A DNA stretch of 64,000 nucleotides. It comes from Labedaea rhizosphaerae. GTDB taxonomy: Bacteria; Actinomycetota; Actinomycetes; Mycobacteriales; Pseudonocardiaceae. The translations under genes were made by a program, and so were the position numbers. Shown piece after piece: positions 1 through 8,337 of this stretch; the first letter of the stretch is position 1, and every line of letters starts with the position of its first letter. The stretch spans positions 62,001-126,000 of the forward strand of contig NZ_SNXZ01000004.1 of NCBI RefSeq assembly GCF_004362825.1. Reading direction: 5' to 3'. The notes beneath the pieces are model-generated. The model saw only the letters and a program-made list of their open reading frames with translations, was not told the DNA's origin and made no database searches.

Positions 1-189
1 GGCCAGCTCGGCCGGGTCCTCCTGCCGGTCGGCGAGGAACTTCGCGTGCAGGAGGCGGCCACGGGCCAGGGCCAGGTCGGCCTCGATCGAGTCGAGCAGC
101 GCCTCGCCCTCGGCCAGCGCTCGCGGGTCGGCGGCGAACGTCGCCCGCTCGTACAACTCGTTGGCCCGCGCCTGCCAGGCATCCACCAT
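1..189 (-). CDS. Partial hypothetical protein (first 63 residues)
   Basis: Only the N-terminal 63 residues lie in the window; the gene leaves at the left edge. The frame is open from the ATG at 187-189 down to base 1. The visible part (MVDAWQARANELYERATF...) is rich in Ala, Leu and Glu and looks helical, with no membrane segment and no motif I can assign. It could open a TPR-like helical protein, but that is a guess. Its promoter should lie in 190-394, which separates it from the NlpC/P60 terminator. Confidence 0.6.
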   Translation of the reverse strand, partial: MVDAWQARANELYERATFAADPRALAEGEALLDSIEADLALARGRLLHAKFLADRQEDPAELA

Positions 190-394
190 GATCACAAACC
201 TACTCCGGGCCCAAAACCCGTTGCGGACAAACGCTTTCGCCTCGCGCGCGCGTACACAGCCCCCACCCGCCACGGGGGGCTCCCCGAGTCCCAGTCTATC
301 GGACTGGGGGCTCCGGAACGGCGGTTGGCGGGATCTGTGGACAACCGGGTGCCTGTGGAAAACCGCGCGAGCGGGAGGGCGGACCCGGACAAAG

Positions 395-435
395 ACGAAG
401 CCGCCCGGAACCTGGGCGGTTCCGGGCGGCTTCGT
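395..435 (-). terminator. Strong intrinsic terminator hairpin
   Basis: A perfect 17-bp inverted repeat (395-411 and 419-435) with a 7-nt loop lies just after the stop codon of the NlpC/P60 gene at 451. The stem is very GC-rich and there is no clear U tract, as is common in actinobacteria. Confidence 0.85.
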
Positions 436-450
436 CTGTCGTGGAGCAGG

Positions 451-1530
451 TCAGCTGGACACGATGCGCTTCGCACCGAAGTAGTCGCTGCCCGCGCCTT
501 CCACCGGCGAGATCTTGACCGGCTGGCCGGAGGTCGCCGCGTGGACGACCTTGCCGTCACCGATGTACATCGCGACGTGGTGGATGGAGCTCGCGCTGCT
601 GCCGAAGAACAGCAGGTCACCCGGCTGCAGCGCGTCCCGGCTCACCGGGACGCCCATCTGGTACTGGGCCCGGCTCGAGTGCGGCAGCGAGATGCCCGCG
701 TGCCCGTACGCCCACATGGTCAACCCGGAGCAGTCGAAGCTGTTCGGGCCTGCGGCACCCCACACGTAGGGCTTGCCGACCTGCGCGAGCGCCTCCTGCA
801 TCGCCTTGCCGGCGGTGCCGGGCGGCGCGATGAACAGCGTCGGGTCGTAGTTGCCGTTGAGCGAGTCGCGGTCGGCACCGGAGAGCTTGTTGTACGCCTC
901 GCGGACCTTGTTGGCCTGCTTCTCCAGGTCCGTCTTCTTCTGCTGGATCTGGTTGACCAGGTTCTGCGCCGTGGTCTTGGCCGTCGCGGCGCGGCGCTGG
1001 GCGTCGGCGGCGAGGGTCTGGCCCTGCTGCGCCTCGTTCACCGCGCTCTGCAGGCCTTCCAGCACCTTGGCGTTGCCGCTGGCCAGGATGTTGAGCGCGG
1101 ACGCCCGGTCGAGGAAGTCCTGCGCGTTGGTCCCGGTGAACAGCGCCGAGAGCTGGTTGAACCGGGCACCTTCGAACGAGGCGCCGGCCAGCTGGTCGAC
1201 CTGGTCGCGGAACTCGTTCTCACGAGTGCCCGCGTCCTTGACCATGGTCTTGGCCTTGGCGAGGTCGGAGTTCGCGCGCTGCAGGTCGGTCTGCTTGTGC
1301 TTGAGGTCGTCCTTGGCCTTGAGGAGGTCCTCGTTGACGGTCTCGGCCTGCTTCGACAGCGCCTGGTACTGCTTCATCGCCTCCGAAGCGGTCTTCGGGG
1401 CGGGCTGGGTGGTGGTGCCGGAGGCGGGAGGATCGGCAAGGGCGGGGGTAGGGGAAAGGCTGACAATCGCCATCACGGCACCAGCCGTGAGCGCCCCGCG
1501 CATCGTGCGCTTCAGTCGTTGCGACGCCAC
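451..1530 (-). CDS. Secreted NlpC/P60 peptidoglycan endopeptidase
   Basis: 359 residues. Predicted role: cleavage of stem peptides in peptidoglycan outside the cell, like mycobacterial RipA-type hydrolases. An N-terminal signal sequence (basic start, hydrophobic ALTAGAVMAIVSL, then PALA-D) is followed by a long Gln/Lys/Ala-rich coiled coil (about 50-225) and a C-terminal NlpC/P60 domain (about 245-359). The catalytic Cys sits in DCSGL (Cys267), with His in HHVAMYIG (His318) and VVHAA (His330), so the active site looks intact. I chose the GTG at 1530 because AAGGAG lies about 10 nt upstream; the frame extends 15 residues further to 1575 without a better ribosome site. Position next to the DnaQ-UvrC block matches Rv2190c in M. 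tuberculosis (from memory). Confidence 0.92.
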   Translation of the reverse strand: MASQRLKRTMRGALTAGAVMAIVSLSPTPALADPPASGTTTQPAPKTASEAMKQYQALSKQAETVNEDLLKAKDDLKHKQTDLQRANSDLAKAKTMVKDAGTRENEFRDQVDQLAGASFEGARFNQLSALFTGTNAQDFLDRASALNILASGNAKVLEGLQSAVNEAQQGQTLAADAQRRAATAKTTAQNLVNQIQQKKTDLEKQANKVREAYNKLSGADRDSLNGNYDPTLFIAPPGTAGKAMQEALAQVGKPYVWGAAGPNSFDCSGLTMWAYGHAGISLPHSSRAQYQMGVPVSRDALQPGDLLFFGSSASSIHHVAMYIGDGKVVHAATSGQPVKISPVEGAGSDYFGAKRIVSS

Positions 1531-1958
1531 GTCGCGCGTGTCTCCTTCGTCCGTTGACCGCCGCGGGCCAAGCACACGCCCGGGAACGAAACGTCCCGGC
1601 GACGCTCAGCAGGTCACGGGCAGAAGACAGCCTGCAACCCCGCTGGCCCAACCGTTACGGAAGGTTCCGGTCCGGTCCCCCGACAAGACCGACTCGGCGG
1701 CGATCCCGCGGAGTCGCCCTCCTGTGTGGGCGGCTACCTGCCGCGAGATCTCGGACAGGTTACGAAAAGTGAGTCCAGGCGTCTACCGCCACCCCGTAAA
1801 AAGGTTGCCAACTGGCCCCGAAACACCAATGGAGCAGCACCGACCGCGCAATGTGACCGTGCCTACACCTGTCCCGCCGCTTTCCCAGTTGGCCCCCTGC
1901 ACACTGGGAATGCCCACGTCAGCCGGGGCTCGTTTGCGGGGCGCGGGAAGGGGGTCGC
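1531..1958 (-). promoter_or_regulatory. 428-bp non-coding leader/promoter region of the NlpC/P60 gene
   Basis: No gene fits this stretch between the Cys-rich small protein and the NlpC/P60 gene. It holds a small hairpin (arms 1580-1585 and 1594-1599) and, read on the minus strand, two TCGTAAC/CCGTAAC-like motifs near 1760 and 1655 that could be regulator boxes. I looked for the c-di-AMP (ydaO) riboswitch, which often precedes such hydrolases in actinobacteria, and did not find its conserved core. Confidence 0.35.
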
Positions 1959-2216
1959 TCAGCTCACTCGAGGCTCTCGCCGCTCACCGCAACCTGGCGA
2001 CCGTTCGGCGTTTGACGTGCTGCTGCCGGGCGTTTCGGACGAAACCGCGGGCACCAGGCGCAGCCTCGGGACGAGACCGGCGTCGGCGAGCGCGTCGATG
2101 GCGCGTTGCTCCGGCGAGCCCAGTTCTACGCTCGGCGGCGCCCCGAGCAACACGGTGATCACGCAGTCCTTGCACGCGTCGCCACGCACGACGCAGGTCT
2201 CGCAGTCCACGATCAT
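1959..2216 (-). CDS. Small CxxC-x6-CxxC protein, putative zinc-binding
   Basis: 85 residues from the ATG at 2214-2216, which has GGAAGGGGA about 7 nt upstream; the frame also extends to an ATG at 2279, but with a poorer ribosome site. The N-terminus carries C5-x2-C8-x6-C15-x2-C18 (CETC...CKDC), a spacing typical of a zinc knuckle, then VITVLLG, and an Arg/Pro-rich C-terminus. I recognise the pattern as a conserved actinobacterial protein of unknown function. It is transcribed toward the NlpC/P60 gene but 430 bp away, so co-transcription is uncertain. Confidence 0.75.
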   Translation of the reverse strand: MIVDCETCVVRGDACKDCVITVLLGAPPSVELGSPEQRAIDALADAGLVPRLRLVPAVSSETPGSSTSNAERSPGCGERREPRVS

Positions 2217-2323
2217 CTCGAGGTCCCCTTCCAGGCGTTTCAACCTTTCGGGACCGAGGCTAAGCAGGGGGTCTGACAATTTCGGGAGTCAAGCGAATTT
2301 CCAAGATCAGCTGAACTCCCGTC

Positions 2324-4045
2324 TCAGCTGAACTCCCAGTGCCAGGGCTCCTCGCGGCCGCGCCCCGGTTGCGCCCACCCGGGGTTGGTCCAGCCGAACG
2401 CGCCCGCGTTGGCCACCATCCACGCGTGCTCGGGCGTGCCCCAGTGCTCGACGCCGCCGCACATGTCCACGGCGAGGCCCCAGCCGTGGTTGCTGGTCCC
2501 GGGTACCGCGGCCAGCGCCGGCTTCTGCGCGTACAGCTTCACCTGCTGGTCGAACGTCCGGTACGAGTCCGTCACGCACAACGGCCGGCCCGACACCGCC
2601 TGGTACGCCTGGGACATCGCCTTGAACGACTCAGCGGCGTCGCAGCGCAGCACGTGCGCGCCGATGCCGATCGGGCACAGCGCGGTGGCCGGGATCAACC
2701 CGTTGGGGTAACCGCCCCACGCCCCGGAGGTCTGCCCGGACGGGGACGGCGGCAGCTGGACGCCACCGCACCGCCACGTCAGCCCGCGGTCGGTGGCGGC
2801 GGGCACGGGCTGGGCGGGCCGGTGCGCCAACGCGGGCCGGGCGAACCCGAGCACCGTGTCCGGACCGGGCAGGTCGGTCACCACGACCCCGGCCAGCCGC
2901 CCGTCCGCGGCGAGCATGGTGTGCTGGTCGAGCACGATGCCCACGCCCTGCACGCCGTACTGGCGCGGCCCGAGGAACGCGAGGTCGCCGGGCTGGACGT
3001 CGGCGGTCGCGACCGGGGCGAGCTGGGCGAACTGCTCGCCCACCGACGGCGGCAGCGACAGCCCGGCCCCGCCGTAGACGGTGTGCACGAGGCCGTCGCA
3101 CGAGTAGGCGACCGGCCCGCCGCCGCTCTTGTGCGGCACGTAGGGCTTGCCCAGCGTCCCCATGGCCGCCGAGACCGCGTCGATGGTCTCCTTGGGCAGC
3201 ACCAACAGGGTCTGGCCGTGTGCGGAGGTCTGAGCGACGCCAGGCGCGCCGAGGCGGGTCAGGCCACCCGGCAGGTGCGCGGGGTCGCGCAGCGCGCCCG
3301 CGGGTGGCGGGGTGATGCCCGCGGCGTGCAGGCGGTCGAGGTAGGCCTGCCAGTTCGCCTTCGTGTCGGCGTTGCGCTGGGCCTGCGCGCGTTGCATGGC
3401 GATCACCGCGTTGTCGGCCGCGGCGACCTGCCCGCGCAGCTCCGAGGAGACGGCGGCGGCCCGGTTGGTCGCGTCCGCGGTGCGCCGGTCGAGCGCGTTC
3501 TTCCGTTGCGCCGCAAGCTGTTCGGCCTGGCTCGCCTGTTGTTCGGCGGCGGTGGCGGAACGCTGTCGTTGCATCGCCGCGGTCAGCCGCTGCTCGGCCT
3601 GCCTGCGCAGTTCGCCGAGCAGGTCGGCGCCGTCGAGGAAGTCCTCGGGGCTCGCCGCGCTGAACAACGCCTGCATGCTGTTGGGCTGGCCCATGGCGCC
3701 GAACACGGCCACCGCGTAGCGGTCCATCTCGCCCTGGCGCGCGGCCACGACCGCGTCGGCCTGCTTGCGACGGTCACGCGCGGCGTTGGCGGTGGCGGTC
3801 GCCTTGCCGAGGTCGGTCTCGGCGGTGTGGATCTGGGTGGCGAGCCCGGCGAGCTCGTGCTGCACCTCGGTCGCGGTGACCTGCAGCTGCGCGACCCGAG
3901 GGTCGGCGAACGCCGTGCCCGGCCGGGTGTCGGGCACCGCTCCGGGGGCGCCTGGCTCAGGCGTCGGCGCCGCGAGGGCGACCGGCGTGGCGACCCAGCC
4001 CGCGAGCACGACCACGACCGCCGTCACCACCCGCGCGCGCCGCAT
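2324..4045 (-). CDS. Secreted fusion: coiled coil, degenerate NlpC/P60, M15 D-Ala-D-Ala carboxypeptidase
   Basis: 573 residues. A signal peptide (MRRARVVTAVVVVLAGWV, then an Ala-rich site) is followed by a coiled coil (about 50-240), an NlpC/P60-like domain (about 285-410) and a VanY-type M15 domain (about 440-573). The M15 zinc site is intact: SNHGWGLAVD gives His and Asp, EPWHWEF gives the second His, and SYRT is present. The NlpC/P60 part keeps the Cys (YSCDGL instead of DCSGL), but its usual HVGIYIG is GVGIVLD, so the catalytic His is lost; this domain may only bind wall. GGTGTG precedes the chosen ATG at 4045. Likely role: trimming D-Ala from stem peptides. Confidence 0.9.
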   Translation of the reverse strand: MRRARVVTAVVVVLAGWVATPVALAAPTPEPGAPGAVPDTRPGTAFADPRVAQLQVTATEVQHELAGLATQIHTAETDLGKATATANAARDRRKQADAVVAARQGEMDRYAVAVFGAMGQPNSMQALFSAASPEDFLDGADLLGELRRQAEQRLTAAMQRQRSATAAEQQASQAEQLAAQRKNALDRRTADATNRAAAVSSELRGQVAAADNAVIAMQRAQAQRNADTKANWQAYLDRLHAAGITPPPAGALRDPAHLPGGLTRLGAPGVAQTSAHGQTLLVLPKETIDAVSAAMGTLGKPYVPHKSGGGPVAYSCDGLVHTVYGGAGLSLPPSVGEQFAQLAPVATADVQPGDLAFLGPRQYGVQGVGIVLDQHTMLAADGRLAGVVVTDLPGPDTVLGFARPALAHRPAQPVPAATDRGLTWRCGGVQLPPSPSGQTSGAWGGYPNGLIPATALCPIGIGAHVLRCDAAESFKAMSQAYQAVSGRPLCVTDSYRTFDQQVKLYAQKPALAAVPGTSNHGWGLAVDMCGGVEHWGTPEHAWMVANAGAFGWTNPGWAQPGRGREEPWHWEFS

Positions 4046-4102
4046 CACACCTCCTCGACCCTGACACCTGTGACAACGCGGCAAGGGCCGCCGACGTGAC
4101 GC

Positions 4103-5491
4103 TCACACCCGCCCGAGGCGGGCCAGCAGGACGGCCGAGGGCACCGAGTGGGCCCCGCGCCTGCGCACCGAGTCGGCGACGGCGCGGTCGGAGGTCACGA
4201 CGATGACCGGGCGGCCTTCGGGTTCGGCGGTCACCAGGGCCCGGATGACGTCGTCGGCGAGCACGCCGGGGTCGCTGAACAGCACCCGCACGCCCCGCGG
4301 CGCGGCGATCGGCACGGCGATCACGCCCGCCCCGTCGAACACCAGCGTGACCTCGGCGCCGGTGCGCGCGGCCAGGGACGAGAGCTGGTGCACGAGGCGG
4401 TCGCGCTGGTCGGCCAGCGGCAGCTCGGGATAGCCGGTCTTGGTGACGTTGTAGCCGTCCACGACCAGGTGCACGGCGGGCAAGGCGAGCAGCCGGTCGA
4501 GCGCGGCCGGGTCGTCCACCCGGCCCGCGGTGCCCTGCCCGGCGGTCGCGCCGCGGACGAGGTCGGCCGGTCGCGGGCCCGTGCCGCCGAGGGCGAGTTC
4601 GCGGCGCAGCCCGGTCACGGCGCCGTCGAGGGTTTCCACCAGCAGCGAGAGGCGGACCTCGTCGGCCTGGCGGGCCTCGCGGGCGGACTGGCGGGCGATC
4701 TCCATGTCGGCCTTGGCGCGCTGGGCGTTGGCGCGCTCGGTCTCGGCGCGTTCGTGCTCGGTGTCGCGTTCCTCGATCAGCTTGGCGATCAGGTCCTCGT
4801 ACTCGGCCCGGACCTCCGCCACCGCGGCGACGGCCCGCTCGGCTTCGTCACGGGCCGCGCGCAGCTTGACGCCCTGCTCGCGCAGGCGTTTGCGCAGTTT
4901 GTCGAGTTCGGCCTCGCGTTCGTCGAGGATCCGGTCGGACACCCCGGCCACCGCGTCGAGCTCGCTGCGCAGCCGCGCGGCCTCCTGCTCGGCCTTCTCC
5001 GCGCGGGACTTCGCCGCGTCGCGCTCGGCCCGCAGGGCGGCGTCGCCGGCCCGGCGCGCGACCAGCTCCACGTAGAAGGAGGCGTTCTCCTCGCCCAGCA
5101 GCACCGCCGCGGCGGCCGACGCGGCCGCGTCGCCGCTGGTCAGGTCCAGCGCGGAGGCGTGGTGCTCGCGTACCCACTCGACGACCGCGGTCCGGAACAC
5201 CCGCGAGTCCCGCAGTGCGCCGACGATGGCCGGGCCGCCGAGCCGCGCACGCTTGGCGGGGGCGAACTTCGCGACCGGGCGCAGGTTCTGCGGCACGTCC
5301 GGGCGGGACAGCTCACCGAGCGCCTCGGCGCCGAGGTCGGCCAGCCGCGCGCGCACGGCGTCCGGCAGCCCGTTCCAGTCCACTGTGGACTCGGGGAGCA
5401 GCTCGTCGTCGGCCGCGAGACCGTCCACTTCGGACGTCTCGGGAGCCGGACCCGGCGATTCCGATCCCGGGGACTCGGACGGCGCTGCCAT
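4103..5491 (-). CDS. NYN-domain protein with central coiled coil (putative RNase)
   Basis: 462 residues. Acidic, Pro/Ser-rich N-terminus, a globular region (about 35-150), a long charged coiled coil (about 150-290, Glu/Arg/Ala heptads) and a C-terminal YacP-like NYN domain (about 325-462). NYN features seen: LVVDGYNV near the domain start, LVFDGAG, DDVIRALV and VIVVTSDRAVADSVRRRG, giving the acidic residues expected of a PIN-like metal site. Families with this fold are RNA-processing or quality-control nucleases; the substrate is unknown. The gene ends 57 bp before the DD-carboxypeptidase start, so the two may share a transcript. Confidence 0.85.
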   Translation of the reverse strand: MAAPSESPGSESPGPAPETSEVDGLAADDELLPESTVDWNGLPDAVRARLADLGAEALGELSRPDVPQNLRPVAKFAPAKRARLGGPAIVGALRDSRVFRTAVVEWVREHHASALDLTSGDAAASAAAAVLLGEENASFYVELVARRAGDAALRAERDAAKSRAEKAEQEAARLRSELDAVAGVSDRILDEREAELDKLRKRLREQGVKLRAARDEAERAVAAVAEVRAEYEDLIAKLIEERDTEHERAETERANAQRAKADMEIARQSAREARQADEVRLSLLVETLDGAVTGLRRELALGGTGPRPADLVRGATAGQGTAGRVDDPAALDRLLALPAVHLVVDGYNVTKTGYPELPLADQRDRLVHQLSSLAARTGAEVTLVFDGAGVIAVPIAAPRGVRVLFSDPGVLADDVIRALVTAEPEGRPVIVVTSDRAVADSVRRRGAHSVPSAVLLARLGRV

Positions 5492-5610
5492 CCCTACAGG
5501 TTAGCGGAGCGCCCGGATTCGGCCGATCGATCGAGCCGACGCTTGTCGGTTGCCGCAGCGGAAGGCCTACGCAGCGGAACTGTCGGTGGGGTGCTCTAGC
5601 GTCCGCCGTG

Positions 5611-7335
5611 ATGACGACCGCATCCGAAACCACGCAGGTCCAGCTCGCGTTCGACGAGCTGGGCACGCCCCTGCGCGACACCACGTTCGTGGTGGTCGAC
5701 CTGGAGACGACCGGGGGCAGCGCCGAGCAGGACGCGATCACCGAGATCGGCGCGGTCAAGGTGCGCGGCGGCGAGGTGCTCGGCGAGTTCGCCACGCTCG
5801 TCGACCCGGGCCGGGGCATCCCGCCGGAGATCGTGTCGATCACGGGCATCACCGACGCCATGGTCAGCGCGGCGCCGACGTTCGAGCACGTGCTGCCCGC
5901 GTTCCTGGAGTTCGCCTCCGGCGCGGTGTTCGTCGCGCACAACTCCGGGTTCGACATGACCTTCCTGAAGGAGGCGTGCAAGCGCTACGGCTACCCGTGG
6001 CCGAAGCCCGCGGTCGTGTGCACGGTGAAGCTGGCCCGCCGCGTGCTCACCCGCGACGAGGCGCCCAGCTGCCGCCTTTCCGCGCTGGCACAGCTCTTCC
6101 ACGCCAGGACCACGCCGAACCACCGGGCGCTGGCCGACGCCCGCGCGACCGTCGACGTGCTGCACGGCCTGCTGGAGCGGGTCGGCTCGATCGGCGTGCA
6201 GTCGCTGGAAGAGCTGATGGACTACCTGCCCGAGGTCACCGCGACCCAGCGGCGCAAGCGCGGCATGGCGGCGCACCTGCCGGAGGAGCCGGGCGTGTAC
6301 TTGTTCATGGGGCCGCGCGAGGAGGTGTTGTACGTCGGCACGGCGACCAACCTGCGGCGGCGGGTGCGGCAGTACTTCACCGCGAGCGAGACCCGGCCGC
6401 GGCTGCGGGAGATGGTGGCGCTGGCCTCGCGGGTGGATTTCGTGACGTGCGCGCACCCGTTGGAGGCGCAGGTCCGCGAGCTGCGGTTGCTCTCGGCGCA
6501 CAAGCCCAGCTACAACCGCCGGTCGCGCAACCCGAACCACTCGTGGTGGCTGACGTTGACCGACGAGCCCTTCCCGCGGCTGTCGGTCGTCCGCACCCCG
6601 CGCCCGGGCGCCCTGGGCCCCATCCGGTCGCGTCGCATGGCCGACGACGTGGTGCTGGCCCTGCAGGAGGTCACCGGGATCCGGCCGTGCACGCAACGCA
6701 TCTCGGCCACCCGGCCGACCGGGAAGCCTTGCGCCCTGGCGGAACTGCACCGGTGCCAGGCGCCGTGCGCCGGGCGGCAGAGCGTCGAGGAGTACGCGCC
6801 GTTCGTGGTGACGGCGCAGGAGCTGGTGGCCGGGTTGCGCACCCGGCCGTTGGCGGAACTGGCGTCGCGGATGGAGGTGCTGGCGCAGGCGCAGCGCTAC
6901 GAGCAGGCGGCCGTGGAGCGGGACCGGTTAGCGGTGCTGGTGCGTGCGCTCGACCGGGCCCAGCGCCTGGGCTCGCTGGCGGCGCTGGCCGAGGTGGTCG
7001 CCGCCCGCTCCGACGGCAAGGGCGGCTGGCTCTTCGCGGTGATCCGCTATGGCCGCCTGGCGTCGGCCGGCGTGGCCCCGCGCGGGGTGCGGCCGATGCC
7101 GGTGGTGGCCCAACTGGTGGCGGCGGCGGAGACGGTGCTGCCCAGCGACGACCCGTTGCGAGGTGCGTCGCCGGAGGAGTTAGGGGTGGTGTTGCGCTGG
7201 CTCGACCAGCCCGGCACCCGCCTCGTGCAGACGTCGGAGCCCTGGTGGCAGCCGGTCCGGTCGGCCGGCCGGTGGCGCAGCTGGCTCGCCCGCGCCGAGG
7301 CGGCGGTGCCCAGACAACGCACCACTTCCGAGTGA
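5611..7335 (+). CDS. DEDDh exonuclease (DnaQ-like) fused to UvrC-like GIY-YIG region
   Basis: 574 residues. Residues about 20-190 form a DnaQ-type 3'-5' exonuclease: VVDLETTG (motif I, Asp/Glu), AHNSGFDMTFL (motif II) and HRALADARAT (DEDDh motif III). From about 220 comes the UvrC N-terminal half: EEPGVYLF...VLYVGTATNLRRRV is the GIY-YIG nuclease, then a Cys-containing segment and a UVR-like helical hairpin (RYEQAAVERDRL). The UvrC C-terminal RNase H-like endonuclease and HhH domains are missing, so it resembles Cho plus an exonuclease. Probable role in DNA repair; corresponds to Rv2191 by order. Start ATG 5611 (a GTG at 5608 is also possible). Confidence 0.92.
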   Translation: MTTASETTQVQLAFDELGTPLRDTTFVVVDLETTGGSAEQDAITEIGAVKVRGGEVLGEFATLVDPGRGIPPEIVSITGITDAMVSAAPTFEHVLPAFLEFASGAVFVAHNSGFDMTFLKEACKRYGYPWPKPAVVCTVKLARRVLTRDEAPSCRLSALAQLFHARTTPNHRALADARATVDVLHGLLERVGSIGVQSLEELMDYLPEVTATQRRKRGMAAHLPEEPGVYLFMGPREEVLYVGTATNLRRRVRQYFTASETRPRLREMVALASRVDFVTCAHPLEAQVRELRLLSAHKPSYNRRSRNPNHSWWLTLTDEPFPRLSVVRTPRPGALGPIRSRRMADDVVLALQEVTGIRPCTQRISATRPTGKPCALAELHRCQAPCAGRQSVEEYAPFVVTAQELVAGLRTRPLAELASRMEVLAQAQRYEQAAVERDRLAVLVRALDRAQRLGSLAALAEVVAARSDGKGGWLFAVIRYGRLASAGVAPRGVRPMPVVAQLVAAAETVLPSDDPLRGASPEELGVVLRWLDQPGTRLVQTSEPWWQPVRSAGRWRSWLARAEAAVPRQRTTSE

Positions 7336-7349
7336 GCACTGGAGATCAC

Positions 7350-7967
7350 GTGGACAAGTACGACGTCAAGAAGGCCCACAGGCAGCTCTACGCCCCGTCG
7401 GCGAAGGAGTTCGCGGTCGTCGACGTGCCCGAGTTCCGCTACCTCGCGGTCGACGGCCAGGGCGATCCGAACACCTCGGCCGCGTACGCGCAGGCGATCG
7501 AGGCGTTGTACGGGGTGGCCTACACGCTGAAGTTCGCGAGCAAGCGCACGCTCGACCGGGACTTCGTGGTGGGCCCGCTGGAAGGGTTGTGGCGGGCCGA
7601 CGACCCGGCGGTGTTCCTGTCGCGGGACAAGCAGGCGTGGGAGTGGACCATGCTGATCAGCCAGCCCACGTGGATCACCGAGGAGATGGTCCGGTCGGCG
7701 ATCGACGACGTCGCGAAGAAGAAGGCACCCCCGGCGATCGACGCCGTTCGCCTGCACACCATGACCGAGGGAACCAGCGTCCAGATCCTGCACGTCGGCT
7801 CCTACGACGACGAGACGCCCACCCTGGATCGCCTGCACAACCAGTACCTGCCCGAGCACGGCCTCGCCTTCAACGGCGACCACCACGAGATCTACCTCAG
7901 CGACGCACGACGCACCCCACCCGCCAAGCTCAAGACGATCCTGCGACAGCCGGTCAAACCCGCGTAG
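7350..7967 (+). CDS. GyrI-like small-molecule-binding domain protein
   Basis: 205 residues from GTG 7350, with GGAG five bases upstream and only 14 bp after the DnaQ-UvrC stop, so probably the same operon. The whole protein matches the GyrI-like family (KYDVKKAHRQLYAP, FRYLAVDGQGDPN, LHVGSYDDE), a fold related to effector domains of MerR/AraC regulators such as BmrR. Without a DNA-binding part it probably binds or sequesters small molecules. No signal peptide or membrane segment. The ligand is unknown. Confidence 0.85.
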   Translation: MDKYDVKKAHRQLYAPSAKEFAVVDVPEFRYLAVDGQGDPNTSAAYAQAIEALYGVAYTLKFASKRTLDRDFVVGPLEGLWRADDPAVFLSRDKQAWEWTMLISQPTWITEEMVRSAIDDVAKKKAPPAIDAVRLHTMTEGTSVQILHVGSYDDETPTLDRLHNQYLPEHGLAFNGDHHEIYLSDARRTPPAKLKTILRQPVKPA

Positions 7968-8058
7968 GCGCCGGTTCACGCCGTGGCCGATGGCCGGCGT
8001 GCGCCGACCAACGACGAGGCTCGTACGCTGGGGCGCACCGACAGCGAGGAGACGACCA

Positions 8059-8334
8059 GTGATCACGGCCTTCGTGCTGATCAAGGCGGCCGCGGAGAGC
8101 ATTCCCGAGACCGCGCAAGCGATCGCGGACATCAACGGGGTGAAGGAGGTCTACTCCTGCGCGGGCGACGTCGACCTGATCGCGGTCCTCGGCTTCGAGC
8201 GGCACGAGGACCTCGCCGGCATCGTGCCCGGGGGCATCAGCAAGGTGCCCGGCGTGCTCGAGACAGCCACCCACATCGCGTTCCGGTCGTTCTCCCGGCG
8301 CGACACCGACGAGGCCTTCGCGATCGGCGACTGA
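8059..8334 (+). CDS. Stand-alone Lrp/AsnC effector (RAM) domain protein
   Basis: 91 residues. The whole protein is an Lrp/AsnC C-terminal ligand-binding (RAM) domain: VLIKAAAESIPETAQAIADINGV, CAGDVDLIAVLGF, THIAFRSFSRRDTDEAFAIGD. It lacks the N-terminal helix-turn-helix, so it cannot bind DNA by itself and would act as an amino-acid sensor, perhaps by co-assembling with full-length Lrp proteins. The GTG at 8059 follows GAGGAG by about 8 nt. It converges on the methyltransferase, with 3 bp between the stops. Such proteins commonly sit near qcr genes in actinobacteria. Confidence 0.88.
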   Translation: MITAFVLIKAAAESIPETAQAIADINGVKEVYSCAGDVDLIAVLGFERHEDLAGIVPGGISKVPGVLETATHIAFRSFSRRDTDEAFAIGD

Positions 8335-8337
8335 CCG

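Noticed and set aside
1531-1958. c-di-AMP (ydaO) riboswitch before the NlpC/P60 gene
   Set aside because: The conserved core of that riboswitch could not be found on the minus strand, despite the suggestive leader length.
2339-4099. 586-codon open frame on the + strand
   Set aside because: Exactly antisense to the signal-peptide/M15 gene, without family motifs; a GC-bias shadow.
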